Source: Paracoccaceae bacterium
GTDB lineage: Bacteria; Pseudomonadota; Alphaproteobacteria; Rhodobacterales; Rhodobacteraceae
Assembly (NCBI GenBank): GCA_026710155.1
Contig: JAPORQ010000073.1
Coordinates: 1 to 64,000, forward strand
Length of the DNA: 64,000 bases
Direction: 5' to 3'
Part shown: in pieces, positions 16,466 to 25,220 of the stretch
How positions within the stretch are numbered: position 1 is the stretch's first letter
Layout: each line of letters opens with the position of its first letter
Made by a program: the position numbers and the translations under genes
Notes under the pieces: model-generated
The model's input: only the letters and a program-made list of their open reading frames with translations
Database searches by the model: none
What the model was told of the DNA's origin: nothing

Positions 16466-17254
16466 TTACTGAAAAACATAAATTATCAAGGAAGTGGCAA
16501 TCAATACAATACCCAAGGGCTGGGAAACAAATTTTCCCAAATCAGGTAATTTTTCTAATGTGATTATTACGGTCAAAAGACCCATCCAGGCAATATTCAT
16601 CATACCGGTGATCAGGCATAATGCCATGAGGAAAAAGCAACACCCAAGGCACCAGGCAGCAAATCTGATACCTGAATAAAACTCACCTTTCAATCCCACT
16701 TCTCCCCTTGCCAGAAAAATCAGCAGTGGATTTCGACAATATGTCAGGCACCTATCCTTGAAATTGGATAATTGATAGATTCCTGCCAGCAAAAACAAGA
16801 TTACAATGGGGTATATGTTCGAATCATCCATCGCATCAGGTAGAATGTTTAGGGAAATGAGGTAAATCTGTATTGCCGTCATGGCTATGGCATAAATCAA
16901 CCAGACAGCAACATAACCTAGCGTAAGGGCCCAGAAGCCTGCTCCAGAACCAGATCCGGCAGACCTTAGATCATCATAAACACGAAGCGTTGGTACAAAA
17001 CTGGGCAACATCATGGCCAAGGCCATGATTCCCCACATGCCGAACAGGAACCTGAAATCCAGATGATGGTAATGTGGGCGGATCAAGGACCCAATCAGGT
17101 CATTAAGATCAAAAAGGTTAACTGGGTGGTGGGACTGGTAGATACCAAAAAGAAACAGGGCAAACCATGAGGTGAGTATCAGGCAATACAAGCCAACCCA
17201 TTGGATTTCCGGTATCCTCGGGAACCAAAACCTGGGATTAATCGATTTGACCAT
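16466..17254 (-). CDS. DUF2182 integral membrane protein
   Basis: Predicted metal-binding membrane protein of the DUF2182 family, 262 residues with about six to seven hydrophobic helices. The family signature is visible as the helix MWGIMALAMMLPSFVPTLRVYDDL (about residues 72-95), followed by LGYVAVWLIYAIAMTAIQIYL and later LRYGLWCLGCC-like sequence, here IRFAAWCLGCCFFLMALCLI, then MMNIAWMGLLTVIITLEKL. The function is not known. It is the first gene of a probable operon with the DUF1326 gene, dmdA, acuI and glcB, and begins about 35 bp downstream of tRNA-Asp, so a promoter would have to lie in or before that short gap. Confidence 0.87.
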   Translation of the reverse strand: MVKSINPRFWFPRIPEIQWVGLYCLILTSWFALFLFGIYQSHHPVNLFDLNDLIGSLIRPHYHHLDFRFLFGMWGIMALAMMLPSFVPTLRVYDDLRSAGSGSGAGFWALTLGYVAVWLIYAIAMTAIQIYLISLNILPDAMDDSNIYPIVILFLLAGIYQLSNFKDRCLTYCRNPLLIFLARGEVGLKGEFYSGIRFAAWCLGCCFFLMALCLITGMMNIAWMGLLTVIITLEKLPDLGKFVSQPLGIVLIATSLIIYVFQ

Positions 17255-17290
17255 CAGAGCTTATTCCCAAGTTGTTGTTAAACAAGGTAG

Positions 17291-17368
17291 TGGCGCGGCT
17301 GACGGGACTCGAACCCGCGACCTCTGGCGTGACAGGCCAGCGCTCTAACCAAACTGAGCTACAGCCAC
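17291..17368 (-). tRNA. tRNA-Asp (GTC)
   Basis: The minus strand folds as a complete cloverleaf. The acceptor stem is GTGGCTG with CAGCCGC, the D arm contains GCTCAGTTTGGTTAGAGC, and the anticodon stem CTGGC/GCCAG encloses CTGTCAC with anticodon GTC. The T arm is GCGGGTTCGAGTCCCGT. The discriminator base is G and the 3' CCA is encoded (plus-strand TGG at 17291). It follows tRNA-Val by 99 bp on the same strand. Confidence 0.97.
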
Positions 17369-17467
17369 TAATTTATTATCCAACTTTGGATAAATCAGGC
17401 GTTAAACTTTGTCAAGTATCATTTCCTGCCCAAGGTAAATCATACCTGATTGGCCAATAATTTAAAA

Positions 17468-17543
17468 TGGTGGGTGATGAGAGGTTCGAACTCCCGACCC
17501 CTTCGGTGTAAACGAAGTGCTCTACCAGCTGAGCTAATCACCC
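17468..17543 (-). tRNA. tRNA-Val (TAC)
   Basis: The minus strand gives a 76-base cloverleaf with encoded CCA. The acceptor stem is GGGTGAT with ATCACCC, the D arm contains GCTCAGCTGGTAGAGC, and the anticodon stem CTTCG/CGAAG encloses TTTACAC with anticodon TAC. The T arm is GGGAGTTCGAACCTCTC-like with the TTCGAAC loop. It lies 170 bp downstream of lon. In many alphaproteobacteria this tRNA also follows lon, usually with a histone-like hupB gene between them, which is absent here. Confidence 0.97.
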
Positions 17544-17713
17544 TTCACTTAATATGATCTACCAATTTATCTACTCCATTTGGAATATTTATTTTCAATT
17601 TCAATATTATTTTTTTGGTGCAAACCTGATGAATTGGCTTGATGTTGGACTTGATTGAATTTCCTCCCCGAACCCTTGGCAATCCTTCCCAACCTGATGA
17701 TCATTGATACAAA

Positions 17714-20089
17714 TCAGTTGATGGTTGGCTGATGGTTGGATTCGGTACTTTCAATACTGATCTTGTCCAACGGTCGCAATTTTTCCGTAAGGGCAATTCT
17801 CAACACATCGAAAACATTTGAAACCGGAATTATCTCCAATGGCGCTTTGATATCCTCGGAAATTTCGTAAAGGTCCTTTTTATTGCCTACGGGGATGATC
17901 ACGGTTTTGATGCCCCCTCTCACGGCAGCCAACAATTTTGCTTTCAATCCGCCAATGGGAAGTACCCTTCCCCTCAGTGTAACTTCGCCAGTCATGGCAA
18001 CATCTTTCCTGATCGGTATGCCTGTCAAAACAGAAACCACCGAGGTCACCATGCCAACGCCAGCTGAAGGTCCTTCCTTGGGCGTAGCACCTTCCGGAAC
18101 ATGAACATGAATATCGATCGTTTTGAAATGTGAAGGATCAACTCCAATTTGAAGAGCAATTGACTGGACATAGGAGGTAGCCGCCGTGATCGATTCCTTC
18201 ATGACCTTGCCCAGGGTACCAGTGGCATTTATTTTTCCACTGCCAGGGACGACGGTTGATTCGATCAGCAACAAATCGCCGCCCGCCTGGGTCCAGGCTA
18301 GCCCTGTGGCAACACCAACAATATCTTTTTCTTCGGCCAGACCGTAACGGAATTTTTCAAGTCCAAGGAAACTTTCAATATTTTTTAAGGAAACACCGAC
18401 GCTTTTCTTATCACCGCGGACAATCTGGGTAAGGGATTTCCGCATGACCTTTTCCAATTCACGCTTGAGGTTTCGAACACCGGCTTCACGGGTATATTTC
18501 CTTATGATTTCCTCAACAACCCGATCACTCATTTTGAATTCGCCACGTTGAATGCCTTGGGTCTCCTTCAGTTCGGGAATCAGATGTCTCTTGGCAATCT
18601 GGAGTTTTTCATCTTCCGTATAACCGTCAAGATTAATGATTTCCATCCTGTCTCTCAATGGTTCCGGAATATGTTGAAGGTAATTGGCCGTAGTTATGAA
18701 CATGACCTCGGAAAGATCATAATCCACATCAAGGTAATTGTCATGGAACTTGTTGTTCTGTTCTGGATCAAGAACCTCAAGCATGGCACTTGCAGGGTCA
18801 CCTCTTCCAGCTCCCATCTTGTCTATTTCATCAAGCAAAATGAGTGGATTGATGGATTTTCTTTTTCGAAAGGACTTGATGATCCGACCAGGCATGGAAC
18901 CGATATAGGTTCTTCGGTGCCCCCTGATTTCGGCCTCATCATTCAAGCCACCAAGGGAAATCCTGACGAATTCCCTGCCGGTTGCTTTGGCAACTGACTG
19001 CCCAAGCGAGGTTTTGCCGACCCCGGGAGGGCCTACCAGACACAATATGGATCCACCAACATTGCTCTTTCTTTTCTGGACGGCAATAAACTCGACAATC
19101 CTTTCCTTGACCTTATCCAAACCGAAGTGATCCTCATCAAGTATTTTTTCGGCACTGGGAATATCTATTTCAATATCCTTTCTTTCACCCCATGGAATTT
19201 CAAGCAACCACTCTAGGTAATTTCGTGATACCTGAACTTCTGGACCATTGGAATTGGAGGCTTTGATTTTTTTCAATTCACCCAAAGCCTTGGCCTTGGC
19301 CTCCTCGGAGAATTTTGTTTTGTTGATTCTGTCTTCAAGTTCCTCTACTTCAGATGTTTCCTCCTGTTCACCAAGTTCCTTCTGTATGGCTCTCATCTGT
19401 TCATTAAGGAAATACTCCCTATGGGTTTTTTCCATGCGGGACTTGACCTTGCTCTTAATATCCATTTCAAAATCAAGCAGTGAAATTTCTGCTTCCAGGA
19501 TTTCGATGATATTTTTTAATCGATCTCCCACATCTCGATTTTCAAGCAGTGTTTGCATGACCGAAACTTCCGAACTCAAGGCACCAGCAACCAAATCGGC
19601 AAATTTCGAAGGATCTTCCACGCTGGCCACCTGCGAAGCCACTTCGTTGCTAATCGTCTTTTTAACCGATGCATATTTCTTGAATGATTCTCTGGCCGTT
19701 TTCAGGTAAACCTTAAGTTTGGCGGGGTTTTCAAGAATATCTTCGTAAGGCTCGACTCTGACTTCAATATAACTGTTGTCAGTATTCCGTTCAGTAATCT
19801 TCACCCTTTCGGAAGCAGCGACCATGACCTTGATGGTGCCATCGGGAAGTTTAATCAGTTGAACTATCTTGGCCACCACACCGACATCATAAACAAATGA
19901 CGGGTCGGTAAACTCTGAATCCTGTTCACGCTGGGCGCATAGGATTAATTTTTCATCTGCGCTGTTTACGGTCTGCTCCAAAGCCACTATGGACATTTTC
20001 CTTCCGACATACAGTGGTGCAACCATATACGGGAAAACAACAATATCTCTCAAGGGTAATAATGGAAAGGTTTTGTTTTTGTATTGCAT
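17714..20089 (-). CDS. lon: ATP-dependent protease Lon
   Basis: This cytoplasmic AAA+ serine protease degrades damaged and regulatory proteins. In order, the 791 residues show the substrate-binding N domain (FPLLPLRDIVVFPYMVAPLY), a long coiled-coil linker (MEKTHREYFLNEQMRAIQKE), and the ATPase domain with Walker A GPPGVGKTSLGQSVA and Walker B PLILLDEIDKM. The protease domain follows, with the catalytic serine in TPKEGPSAGVGM and the lysine in the GGLKAKLLAA strand. The length and order are normal for LonA. It starts at ATG, 77 bp downstream of tgt on the same strand. Confidence 0.98.
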   Translation of the reverse strand: MQYKNKTFPLLPLRDIVVFPYMVAPLYVGRKMSIVALEQTVNSADEKLILCAQREQDSEFTDPSFVYDVGVVAKIVQLIKLPDGTIKVMVAASERVKITERNTDNSYIEVRVEPYEDILENPAKLKVYLKTARESFKKYASVKKTISNEVASQVASVEDPSKFADLVAGALSSEVSVMQTLLENRDVGDRLKNIIEILEAEISLLDFEMDIKSKVKSRMEKTHREYFLNEQMRAIQKELGEQEETSEVEELEDRINKTKFSEEAKAKALGELKKIKASNSNGPEVQVSRNYLEWLLEIPWGERKDIEIDIPSAEKILDEDHFGLDKVKERIVEFIAVQKRKSNVGGSILCLVGPPGVGKTSLGQSVAKATGREFVRISLGGLNDEAEIRGHRRTYIGSMPGRIIKSFRKRKSINPLILLDEIDKMGAGRGDPASAMLEVLDPEQNNKFHDNYLDVDYDLSEVMFITTANYLQHIPEPLRDRMEIINLDGYTEDEKLQIAKRHLIPELKETQGIQRGEFKMSDRVVEEIIRKYTREAGVRNLKRELEKVMRKSLTQIVRGDKKSVGVSLKNIESFLGLEKFRYGLAEEKDIVGVATGLAWTQAGGDLLLIESTVVPGSGKINATGTLGKVMKESITAATSYVQSIALQIGVDPSHFKTIDIHVHVPEGATPKEGPSAGVGMVTSVVSVLTGIPIRKDVAMTGEVTLRGRVLPIGGLKAKLLAAVRGGIKTVIIPVGNKKDLYEISEDIKAPLEIIPVSNVFDVLRIALTEKLRPLDKISIESTESNHQPTIN

Positions 20090-20166
20090 TACTCAACTTT
20101 CATGGTTTCTTTTTCTACTCTCAATATTTGGTGTAAAGTAATTGTATTTCAACTTATTGGCCGAAG

Positions 20167-21312
20167 TTACATTCCACCCGAAACATACTCCTTTTCCGGT
20201 TTCAATACCTCTGTTTTCAAGTAATCGTGGGCAAATTGTAAAAAGTAACCCTGACTGAGCGAATTTCGAATTCGTGCCATCAGAATCTGGTAAAACCTAA
20301 GATTGTGCCAGGTCAGCAGCATCGATGAAATTATTTCGTTCGATTTGAAAACATGATGCAGATATGCCCGTGAATAATTACTGCAGGCTGGACAATCACA
20401 TTTATCATCCAGCGGTTGTTCATCATCTTTGAACCTAGCATTTTTAATATTAATCAAGCCATCATGGGTGAATGCCTGCCCGTTCCGGCCTGATCGGGTT
20501 GGAAGAACACAATCAAACATGTCAATCCCCCTTAAGACTCCACCGACTATATCACTCGGCTTTCCAACACCCATCAAATAGCGGGGTTTGCCTTCTGGCA
20601 GAATGGAAACGGAAAAGTCAAGAACCTCAAACATTTTTTCCTGACCCTCGCCTACTGCCAACCCTCCGACTGCATAACCGTCAAAACCGATATCAACAAG
20701 GTGCCCTGTACTTTCCTCCCTCAAGGATTTGAAGATTGAACCCTGCTGTATACCAAAAAGAGCATAACCAGGGCGTTCTCCAAAGGCAATTTTACTACGT
20801 TTTGCCCATCTCATAGACAGTTCCATGGATTTGGCTGCAACCTGTTGTTTGGCAGGATATGGCGTACACTCATCAAAGCACATTGAAATATCCGAACCTA
20901 ATAACCTTTGGATTTCAATCGATCGCTCTGGCGATAAAAAATATTTTGATCCATCAATGAAGGATCTGAATTCCACGCCCTGCTCATCCATCTTGCGCAG
21001 TTGTTTCAAACTCATCACTTGGAAGCCACCTGAATCAGTCAGTATTGGTTTTTGCCAATTCATGAAGCGATGCAGTCCTCCTAGATGTGAAACCCTTTCA
21101 GCTGTAGGCCTTAGCATCAGGTGATAGGCATTTCCCAGAATAATCTGAGCTCCGGTTGTAACCACATTTTCAGGTAACATTGCCTTGACGGTGGCACAAG
21201 TACCCACCGGCATAAAAACTGGGGTATCAATTATACCCCTGGTAGTCTTAATCTGGCCCAGCCTTGCTTTTGCTTCCTGCTTTTTTGTTATGAAAACAAA
21301 GGATTTGGTCAT
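20167..21312 (-). CDS. tgt: tRNA-guanine transglycosylase (queuosine synthesis)
   Basis: This enzyme exchanges guanine 34 for preQ1 in tRNAs with GUN anticodons, such as the tRNA-Asp encoded nearby. The 381-residue TIM barrel has the active-site motif [13 protein letters not shown] (about residues 91-103) and the nucleophile region [26 protein letters not shown]. The zinc site is [16 protein letters not shown] (three Cys and one His, about residues 310-325). The length is normal. It starts at ATG and is probably co-transcribed with lon. GluQ, which modifies queuosine in tRNA-Asp, is encoded at 47757. Confidence 0.97.
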   Translation of the reverse strand: MTKSFVFITKKQEAKARLGQIKTTRGIIDTPVFMPVGTCATVKAMLPENVVTTGAQIILGNAYHLMLRPTAERVSHLGGLHRFMNWQKPILTDSGGFQVMSLKQLRKMDEQGVEFRSFIDGSKYFLSPERSIEIQRLLGSDISMCFDECTPYPAKQQVAAKSMELSMRWAKRSKIAFGERPGYALFGIQQGSIFKSLREESTGHLVDIGFDGYAVGGLAVGEGQEKMFEVLDFSVSILPEGKPRYLMGVGKPSDIVGGVLRGIDMFDCVLPTRSGRNGQAFTHDGLINIKNARFKDDEQPLDDKCDCPACSNYSRAYLHHVFKSNEIISSMLLTWHNLRFYQILMARIRNSLSQGYFLQFAHDYLKTEVLKPEKEYVSGGM

Positions 21313-22069
21313 ATTTTTTTCGTGAATAACCAGATAATCAATTCCAATATGCTATTTCCATTAGGTCTAGTGAGCACCCGCTATCGTTCCACTTCACCAT
21401 AGACCTTGATGGCTATGAGGTCAAGACACCTTTCCCCAGATATTTTACCGTTTAATGTCAGCATAAATAGAAAGGGTGTACCGGATTGGATTCACCATTA
21501 TAATCTGGGTCGTGCTGTGGACAAAGCTTGATCACTGGTCGTGATGCAACCTTACGTAATTCCAAAATATCATTGAACATGGAGTTTCATACAATATCCA
21601 GGATGGCTGCATGAAATTGGCATACAATTTCATTTCTCATGCCCTTATCTGGTCAAAACCCGATATTCATTTTACAAGCTTTGAGTTATGGTCCCAGTTC
21701 TTGTTTAATGCTTAGGCCATTCTTTCAGCATTCCGTTCAACCGCATTCCGTTCAACCGCATTCCGGTCGCAACCGAATAGGGTACGGATTTTGAACCGGC
21801 ATTCCAGCTAATTCAGGATATGGGTATTGATTGTGCATAGCAAGGATATTTGTTCATATTAATACTTACCAAATGTATAGCCTTATTTAACCAATATTCC
21901 CTTTACCAATGGAAATAGAAGAGGTGTGCTTCAAATAATTGAATTTAGACAGATTGGATCAAAAAACAATTAAAATTGTCAAAAGCGAAAACCCTTCCTT
22001 TCCTATGGAAATTTAATGTAATTAAGCTATATTTATATTATATTTAAATTGAGCGGGATAAATTAAATC
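21313..22069. other. 757-bp intergenic region with no recognised gene
   Basis: This gap lies between the divergent tgt and sufT-like genes. No frame longer than about 60 codons makes protein-like sense, and no RNA gene was recognised. The last 60 bases before sufT are very AT-rich (TTTATATTATATTTAAAT), which could contain its promoter. The only structured part is the tandem repeat at 21728-21774. Confidence 0.6.
21728..21774. repeat. Short tandem repeat, 15-bp unit
   Basis: The unit GCATTCCGTTCAACC occurs twice exactly (21728-21742 and 21743-21757), followed by a third, altered copy (GCATTCCGGTCGCAACC, 21758-21774). A related GGCATTCC appears again just after. There is no flanking cas-type gene, and the units are contiguous without spacers, so it is not a CRISPR. 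Confidence 0.8.
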
Positions 22070-22429
22070 ATGCTTCAGGAAGGAATGATGGAAGGTGCAC
22101 CTCTGATCAAGCCCTCAAGTGTAGACCATCCATTATATGAAACCATTGTTAATGCCTGCAGGACGGTATATGATCCTGAAATTCCCGTTAATATCTATGA
22201 TTTGGGCTTGATCTACACAATCGAAATAAATGCCGAACAGGATGTTCATGTAACAATGACCCTCACTGCTCCCGGATGCCCGGTGGCAGAAGACATGCCC
22301 GGCTGGCTGGCCGAAGCAATCGTACCCTTGAATGGTGTAAACAAGGTTGATGTCGAATTAACTTGGGATCCACCCTGGGGAATGGAAATGATGTCAGACG
22401 AAGCCCGTTTGGAACTGGGTTTCATGTAA
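22070..22429 (+). CDS. sufT: SufT-like Fe-S assembly protein (MIP18/DUF59 family)
   Basis: This small cytoplasmic maturation factor takes part in iron-sulfur cluster assembly or transfer. The 119-residue protein carries the DUF59 core: VYDPEIPVNIYDLGLIYTIEI (about residues 35-55), then MTLTAPGCPVAEDMPGW with the single conserved cysteine, and a C-terminal VELTWDPPWGMEMMSDEARLELG, the usual end of the SUF-linked subgroup. Three Met codons lie close together; I keep the first ATG, although AGGAAGG sits just before the ATGATG at 22085. It is 36 bp upstream of an A-type carrier gene, as at the end of many suf operons. No sufBCDS genes are in the window. Confidence 0.92.
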   Translation: MLQEGMMEGAPLIKPSSVDHPLYETIVNACRTVYDPEIPVNIYDLGLIYTIEINAEQDVHVTMTLTAPGCPVAEDMPGWLAEAIVPLNGVNKVDVELTWDPPWGMEMMSDEARLELGFM

Positions 22430-22465
22430 ATTTATACCCAAAAGATTTTGTGAAAAACTTTTCAA

Positions 22466-22813
22466 ATGTTCGAAATACCAGGTAAAAAAGCTATTTCCCT
22501 AACGCCCTCGGCAGTAAGCCAAATAGTCAAACTCATGAATGAGACCGAAACCGTCGGCTTGAAAATCGGTGTCAAGAAAGGTGGTTGTGCTGGAATGGAA
22601 TATACAATGGAGTATGCCAAATCCATTGATAGTCATGATGAAGTGGTAGAACAGGATGGTGCAAAGGTCATAATTGCCCCCATGGCACAAATGTTCCTGT
22701 TTGGTACCGAAATAGATTATACCAAGTCCATTCTCGAAAGCGGGTTCAAATTCAACAATCCCAATGTAGTTGATGCCTGTGGATGTGGTGAATCCATAAA
22801 ATTCAAGGAATAG
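22466..22813 (+). CDS. A-type Fe-S carrier (SufA/IscA/ErpA family)
   Basis: This protein carries clusters from scaffold to client proteins. The 115 residues have the three conserved cysteines of the family: one in KKGGCAGMEYTMEY (about residue 37) and two in the C-terminal CGCGESIKF. The preceding SGFKFNNPNVVDA matches the strand before the CGCG turn. Length and motifs are standard. Whether it is SufA, IscA or ErpA in function cannot be told from sequence; the sufT-like neighbour favours SufA. Confidence 0.94.
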   Translation: MFEIPGKKAISLTPSAVSQIVKLMNETETVGLKIGVKKGGCAGMEYTMEYAKSIDSHDEVVEQDGAKVIIAPMAQMFLFGTEIDYTKSILESGFKFNNPNVVDACGCGESIKFKE

Positions 22814-22902
22814 TTTGTTTTGCACCTTATACTGTACAAGTCCATAAAATCACCATTAGCGACTCAATTACAAAGACAATTCTTAACTATTCAAGCATCA
22901 AA

Positions 22903-24171
22903 TTATTCAATATCCTGAGCAGCTGCTAGATTGTTTGAATTCAACCAGCTCTCGAAATCCTTCCTTTCCTCGCTGGAAAGGAAGAGACCGTGTTTGGTTC
23001 TTCGAAACAGGAAATCGTCGGCAAATCCAGCCATCTCGTGCTCGGCGAGCCACAGGGCCTCCCGTTCATGGAAATGGTTGCCAAAGCATCGGCCCAAGTC
23101 GGATCTGTCCCTGACGCCATCCAGGACATCCAATGCTTCCGTTCCATAGGTTGTGCCCAAATGCCTGAGAAGGGGTTCATCCAGAAATTCGTGCCCCCTT
23201 GCAAATTCACCATACCAGCTGTTGAAATCACCATGGGGAATGTCACCCCCGGGAAGGGGTGTGCCGGCTGTCCAGGGCGTGCCGGCATTGGGCAGGTGGA
23301 GACCAAGCAAATCCAGGACATCCTCGGCCAGAACCCTGTAGGTCGTCAACTTGCCACCATAGGCGGAAACCATGGGAAGCCTGTCGTTGACCATGGTCAT
23401 GTCCAAGTGATAATCCCTGGTCAGCCCGGACAGGCCCTTGCTGCCACCGCGGTCCAAAAGGGGACGCACGCCCGAATAGCTGGAAACAATGTCGGCCGGG
23501 CCGAACCGCCGCTTGAAATGGCTGTTCAGAATGTCCAGGAGGTAATCCCGCTCCGAAGGCAGGATGCCGGCCTCCTCGATGGGACCCTCAAGGTGCCTTT
23601 CGGTCGTGCCGACAACCGCAAGACCACCAGGATACGGAACGGCAAACACAATCCGCCTGTCGGCATGCTGCAAAACGTAGGCATGGCTTCCCCGCCACCA
23701 TTTCCTCAAAATGATGTGGCTTCCCTGAACAAGCTTTAAATCGCCAGGTCTATCCAAACCTGTAAATTTGCCGGAATTTGATTTCAACCATGGACCCGTT
23801 GCATCAAACAGGATTCTAGCCCTTATTCTTTCCAGAGTCCCGGTTGTCCTGTCCCTGATCGATACAACCCAATGGTCCTCATGCGGTTCTGCTCCAATGA
23901 ATTCTGTCCTGGTCCGTATCACCGCACCATTCCTCCGGGCATCCTTGGCATTCAAGACAACCATCCGGGCATCATCCGTCCAAACATCCCAGTATCCGTA
24001 TCCACTTGAATACCGCTCCCTGACCTCAAGACCCTCGGGTGAGGAAGCCAGGTTCACCCGGTCCGTCGACGGCATCGACCGCCGGCCTCCCAGATGATCA
24101 TAGACAAACAGGCCGGCCCTGTCACAGACAGGGCCAATGCCGTTGGGATGAACAGGCATCCGAAGGATATC
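22903..24171 (-). pseudogene. glpD: glpD, 5'-truncated glycerol-3-phosphate dehydrogenase
   Basis: Intact GlpD oxidises glycerol-3-phosphate to dihydroxyacetone phosphate at the membrane. Recognisable sequence begins about RMPVHPNGIGPV and RAGLFVYDHLGGRRSMPSTD, then runs to a normal C-terminus through RILFDATGPW, VQGSHIILRKW, AVPYPGGLAVVGTTE, YSGVRPLL and SAYGGKLTTYRVLAE. About the first 75-100 residues, including the FAD-binding GxGxxG and substrate loops, are missing. At about 24171 homology stops and IS630 sequence on the opposite strand takes over. The remaining 420 codons have no internal stop, so the loss looks recent. The fragment is visibly richer in G and C than its neighbours, which suggests foreign origin or a different history. 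Confidence 0.85.
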
Positions 24172-24174
24172 GGA

Positions 24175-24471
24175 ACCATGGTTCCCAAGGGACGCCATGC
24201 CCTGGTCATCTTCGACGGGGCCGGATGGCATCGGTCCAGGGACCTTGTTTGCCCGGACAATGTTTCGGTCATGAGGGTGCCACCCCATTCACCGGAACTG
24301 AATGCGGCCGGGAATGTCTTCCAATTCCCCAAGGCCAACCATTGTGCCAACCAGGTGTCTGAAACCACCGAAGATGTGAAAATGAAGTTTGCAGCGGTCC
24401 GGGAAGCGTTTGCGGGACAGGCTGATCGCATCAAGTCAATGGGACATCGTTACTGGGCCAGGGTACTGTAG
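24175..24471 (+). pseudogene. IS630-family transposase, C-terminal fragment
   Basis: Only the last third of a DDE transposase is present. It runs GRHALVIFDGAGWHRSRDL, then VMRVPPHSPELNAAGNVFQF (the IS630 consensus is LPPYSPELNPxENxWxx), then ETTEDVKMKFAAVREAFAG and a stop at 24471. The second catalytic Asp lies in IFDGAGWH. The final Glu of ELNPxEN appears altered: the frame reads ELNAAGN, with Gly at the Glu position, so the catalytic triad is broken. The 5' part is absent and the fragment abuts truncated glpD. Confidence 0.85.
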
Positions 24472-24513
24472 GAAAAGGGAAACGGAAAACCATGTGACAA
24501 GGATTGGCCCATA

Positions 24514-24545
24514 GGTTATAATTTAGTTGAAATGGTATTATAACC
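24514..24545. repeat. Perfect 9-bp inverted repeat
   Basis: GGTTATAAT and ATTATAACC are separated by 14 bases, 43 bp beyond the IS630 fragment. It could be a small hairpin, an operator-like palindrome, or the remains of an insertion end. IS630 elements insert at TA, and several TA steps occur here, but no matching left end is present. Confidence 0.5.
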
Positions 24546-24729
24546 AAATCCTGCAAATTGGAATCTGGAATTTTTTTTAAACAACATGTTCATCCTCAAT
24601 CGAATTCTTGGTGAATGAACCCCAAAGTCCGAATCTCCAACAAAATCCGGCCTAAACCACACCTCGTCACACACCAATCCCTCCGTTTCCACCATCCGGA
24701 CACACTTCTCCCCACGACCAGTAAGCGGC

Positions 24730-24888
24730 CTACCTCTCCAATGTCCCCAGCTGCTTCATGTTGCAGCACAGATTGCTCAGGCCAATCTCGGCATGCGCAC
24801 GAACACGGCCAATGCATCGCATTACCTCCTCCGGCATCTCGGAGTGTATCGAACCGAAGACCTCCTCAAGGACCGGTCTGAAGTTTTC
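24730..24888 (-). pseudogene. Transposase C-terminal scrap (DDE type, family uncertain)
   Basis: A 52-codon open frame ends GRVRAHAEIGLSNLCCNMKQ then LGTLER and stop. This resembles the C-terminus of IS5/IS1182-like DDE transposases, where (R)xxxExxLxxLxxNLKRL precedes the end. It is bounded upstream by an in-frame TAG at 24889 and has no start. The remaining DNA from 24472 to 25220 shows no other recognisable gene. Confidence 0.5.
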
Positions 24889-25220
24889 CTAGCCAACCAG
24901 GTCACCCAGACTTTGCAAATTGTTGAATTCCTTTAGGGCACGGCTTTGCTGATCGTCTTCAAGGAGGTGGCGAAATCCCATATGTCGGTGCTCATTGTTT
25001 ACATCGAAAAGGAAATGATTTGTTTGTGATGTACAGTGATCACAACAAAACGAAAATGCCAGGGCTTGAGGGCCAATTTTGGAAAAAATGTTGGAATTGA
25101 GTGGCAAAATTATTTAATAGAGGTGCCCTTCAATTTAATCTGTCAGTAAAATTGATCACAACCAACCTAAAATGTAATTTTAAACTGAGAAACTACCAAA
25201 AAAATTCACATGGAATTCAC

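Noticed and set aside
21728..21774. Repeats considered as a CRISPR array
   Set aside because: The units are directly adjacent with no spacers, only about three copies are present, and there are no cas genes nearby.
23000..23739. Long plus-strand frame of 249 codons opposite glpD
   Set aside because: It is an antisense shadow of the G+C-rich glpD sequence. The minus-strand frame carries all the family motifs.
24472..25220. A full insertion sequence between the IS630 fragment and tpiA
   Set aside because: Only short C-terminal scraps are recognisable, with stops and no matching terminal repeats.
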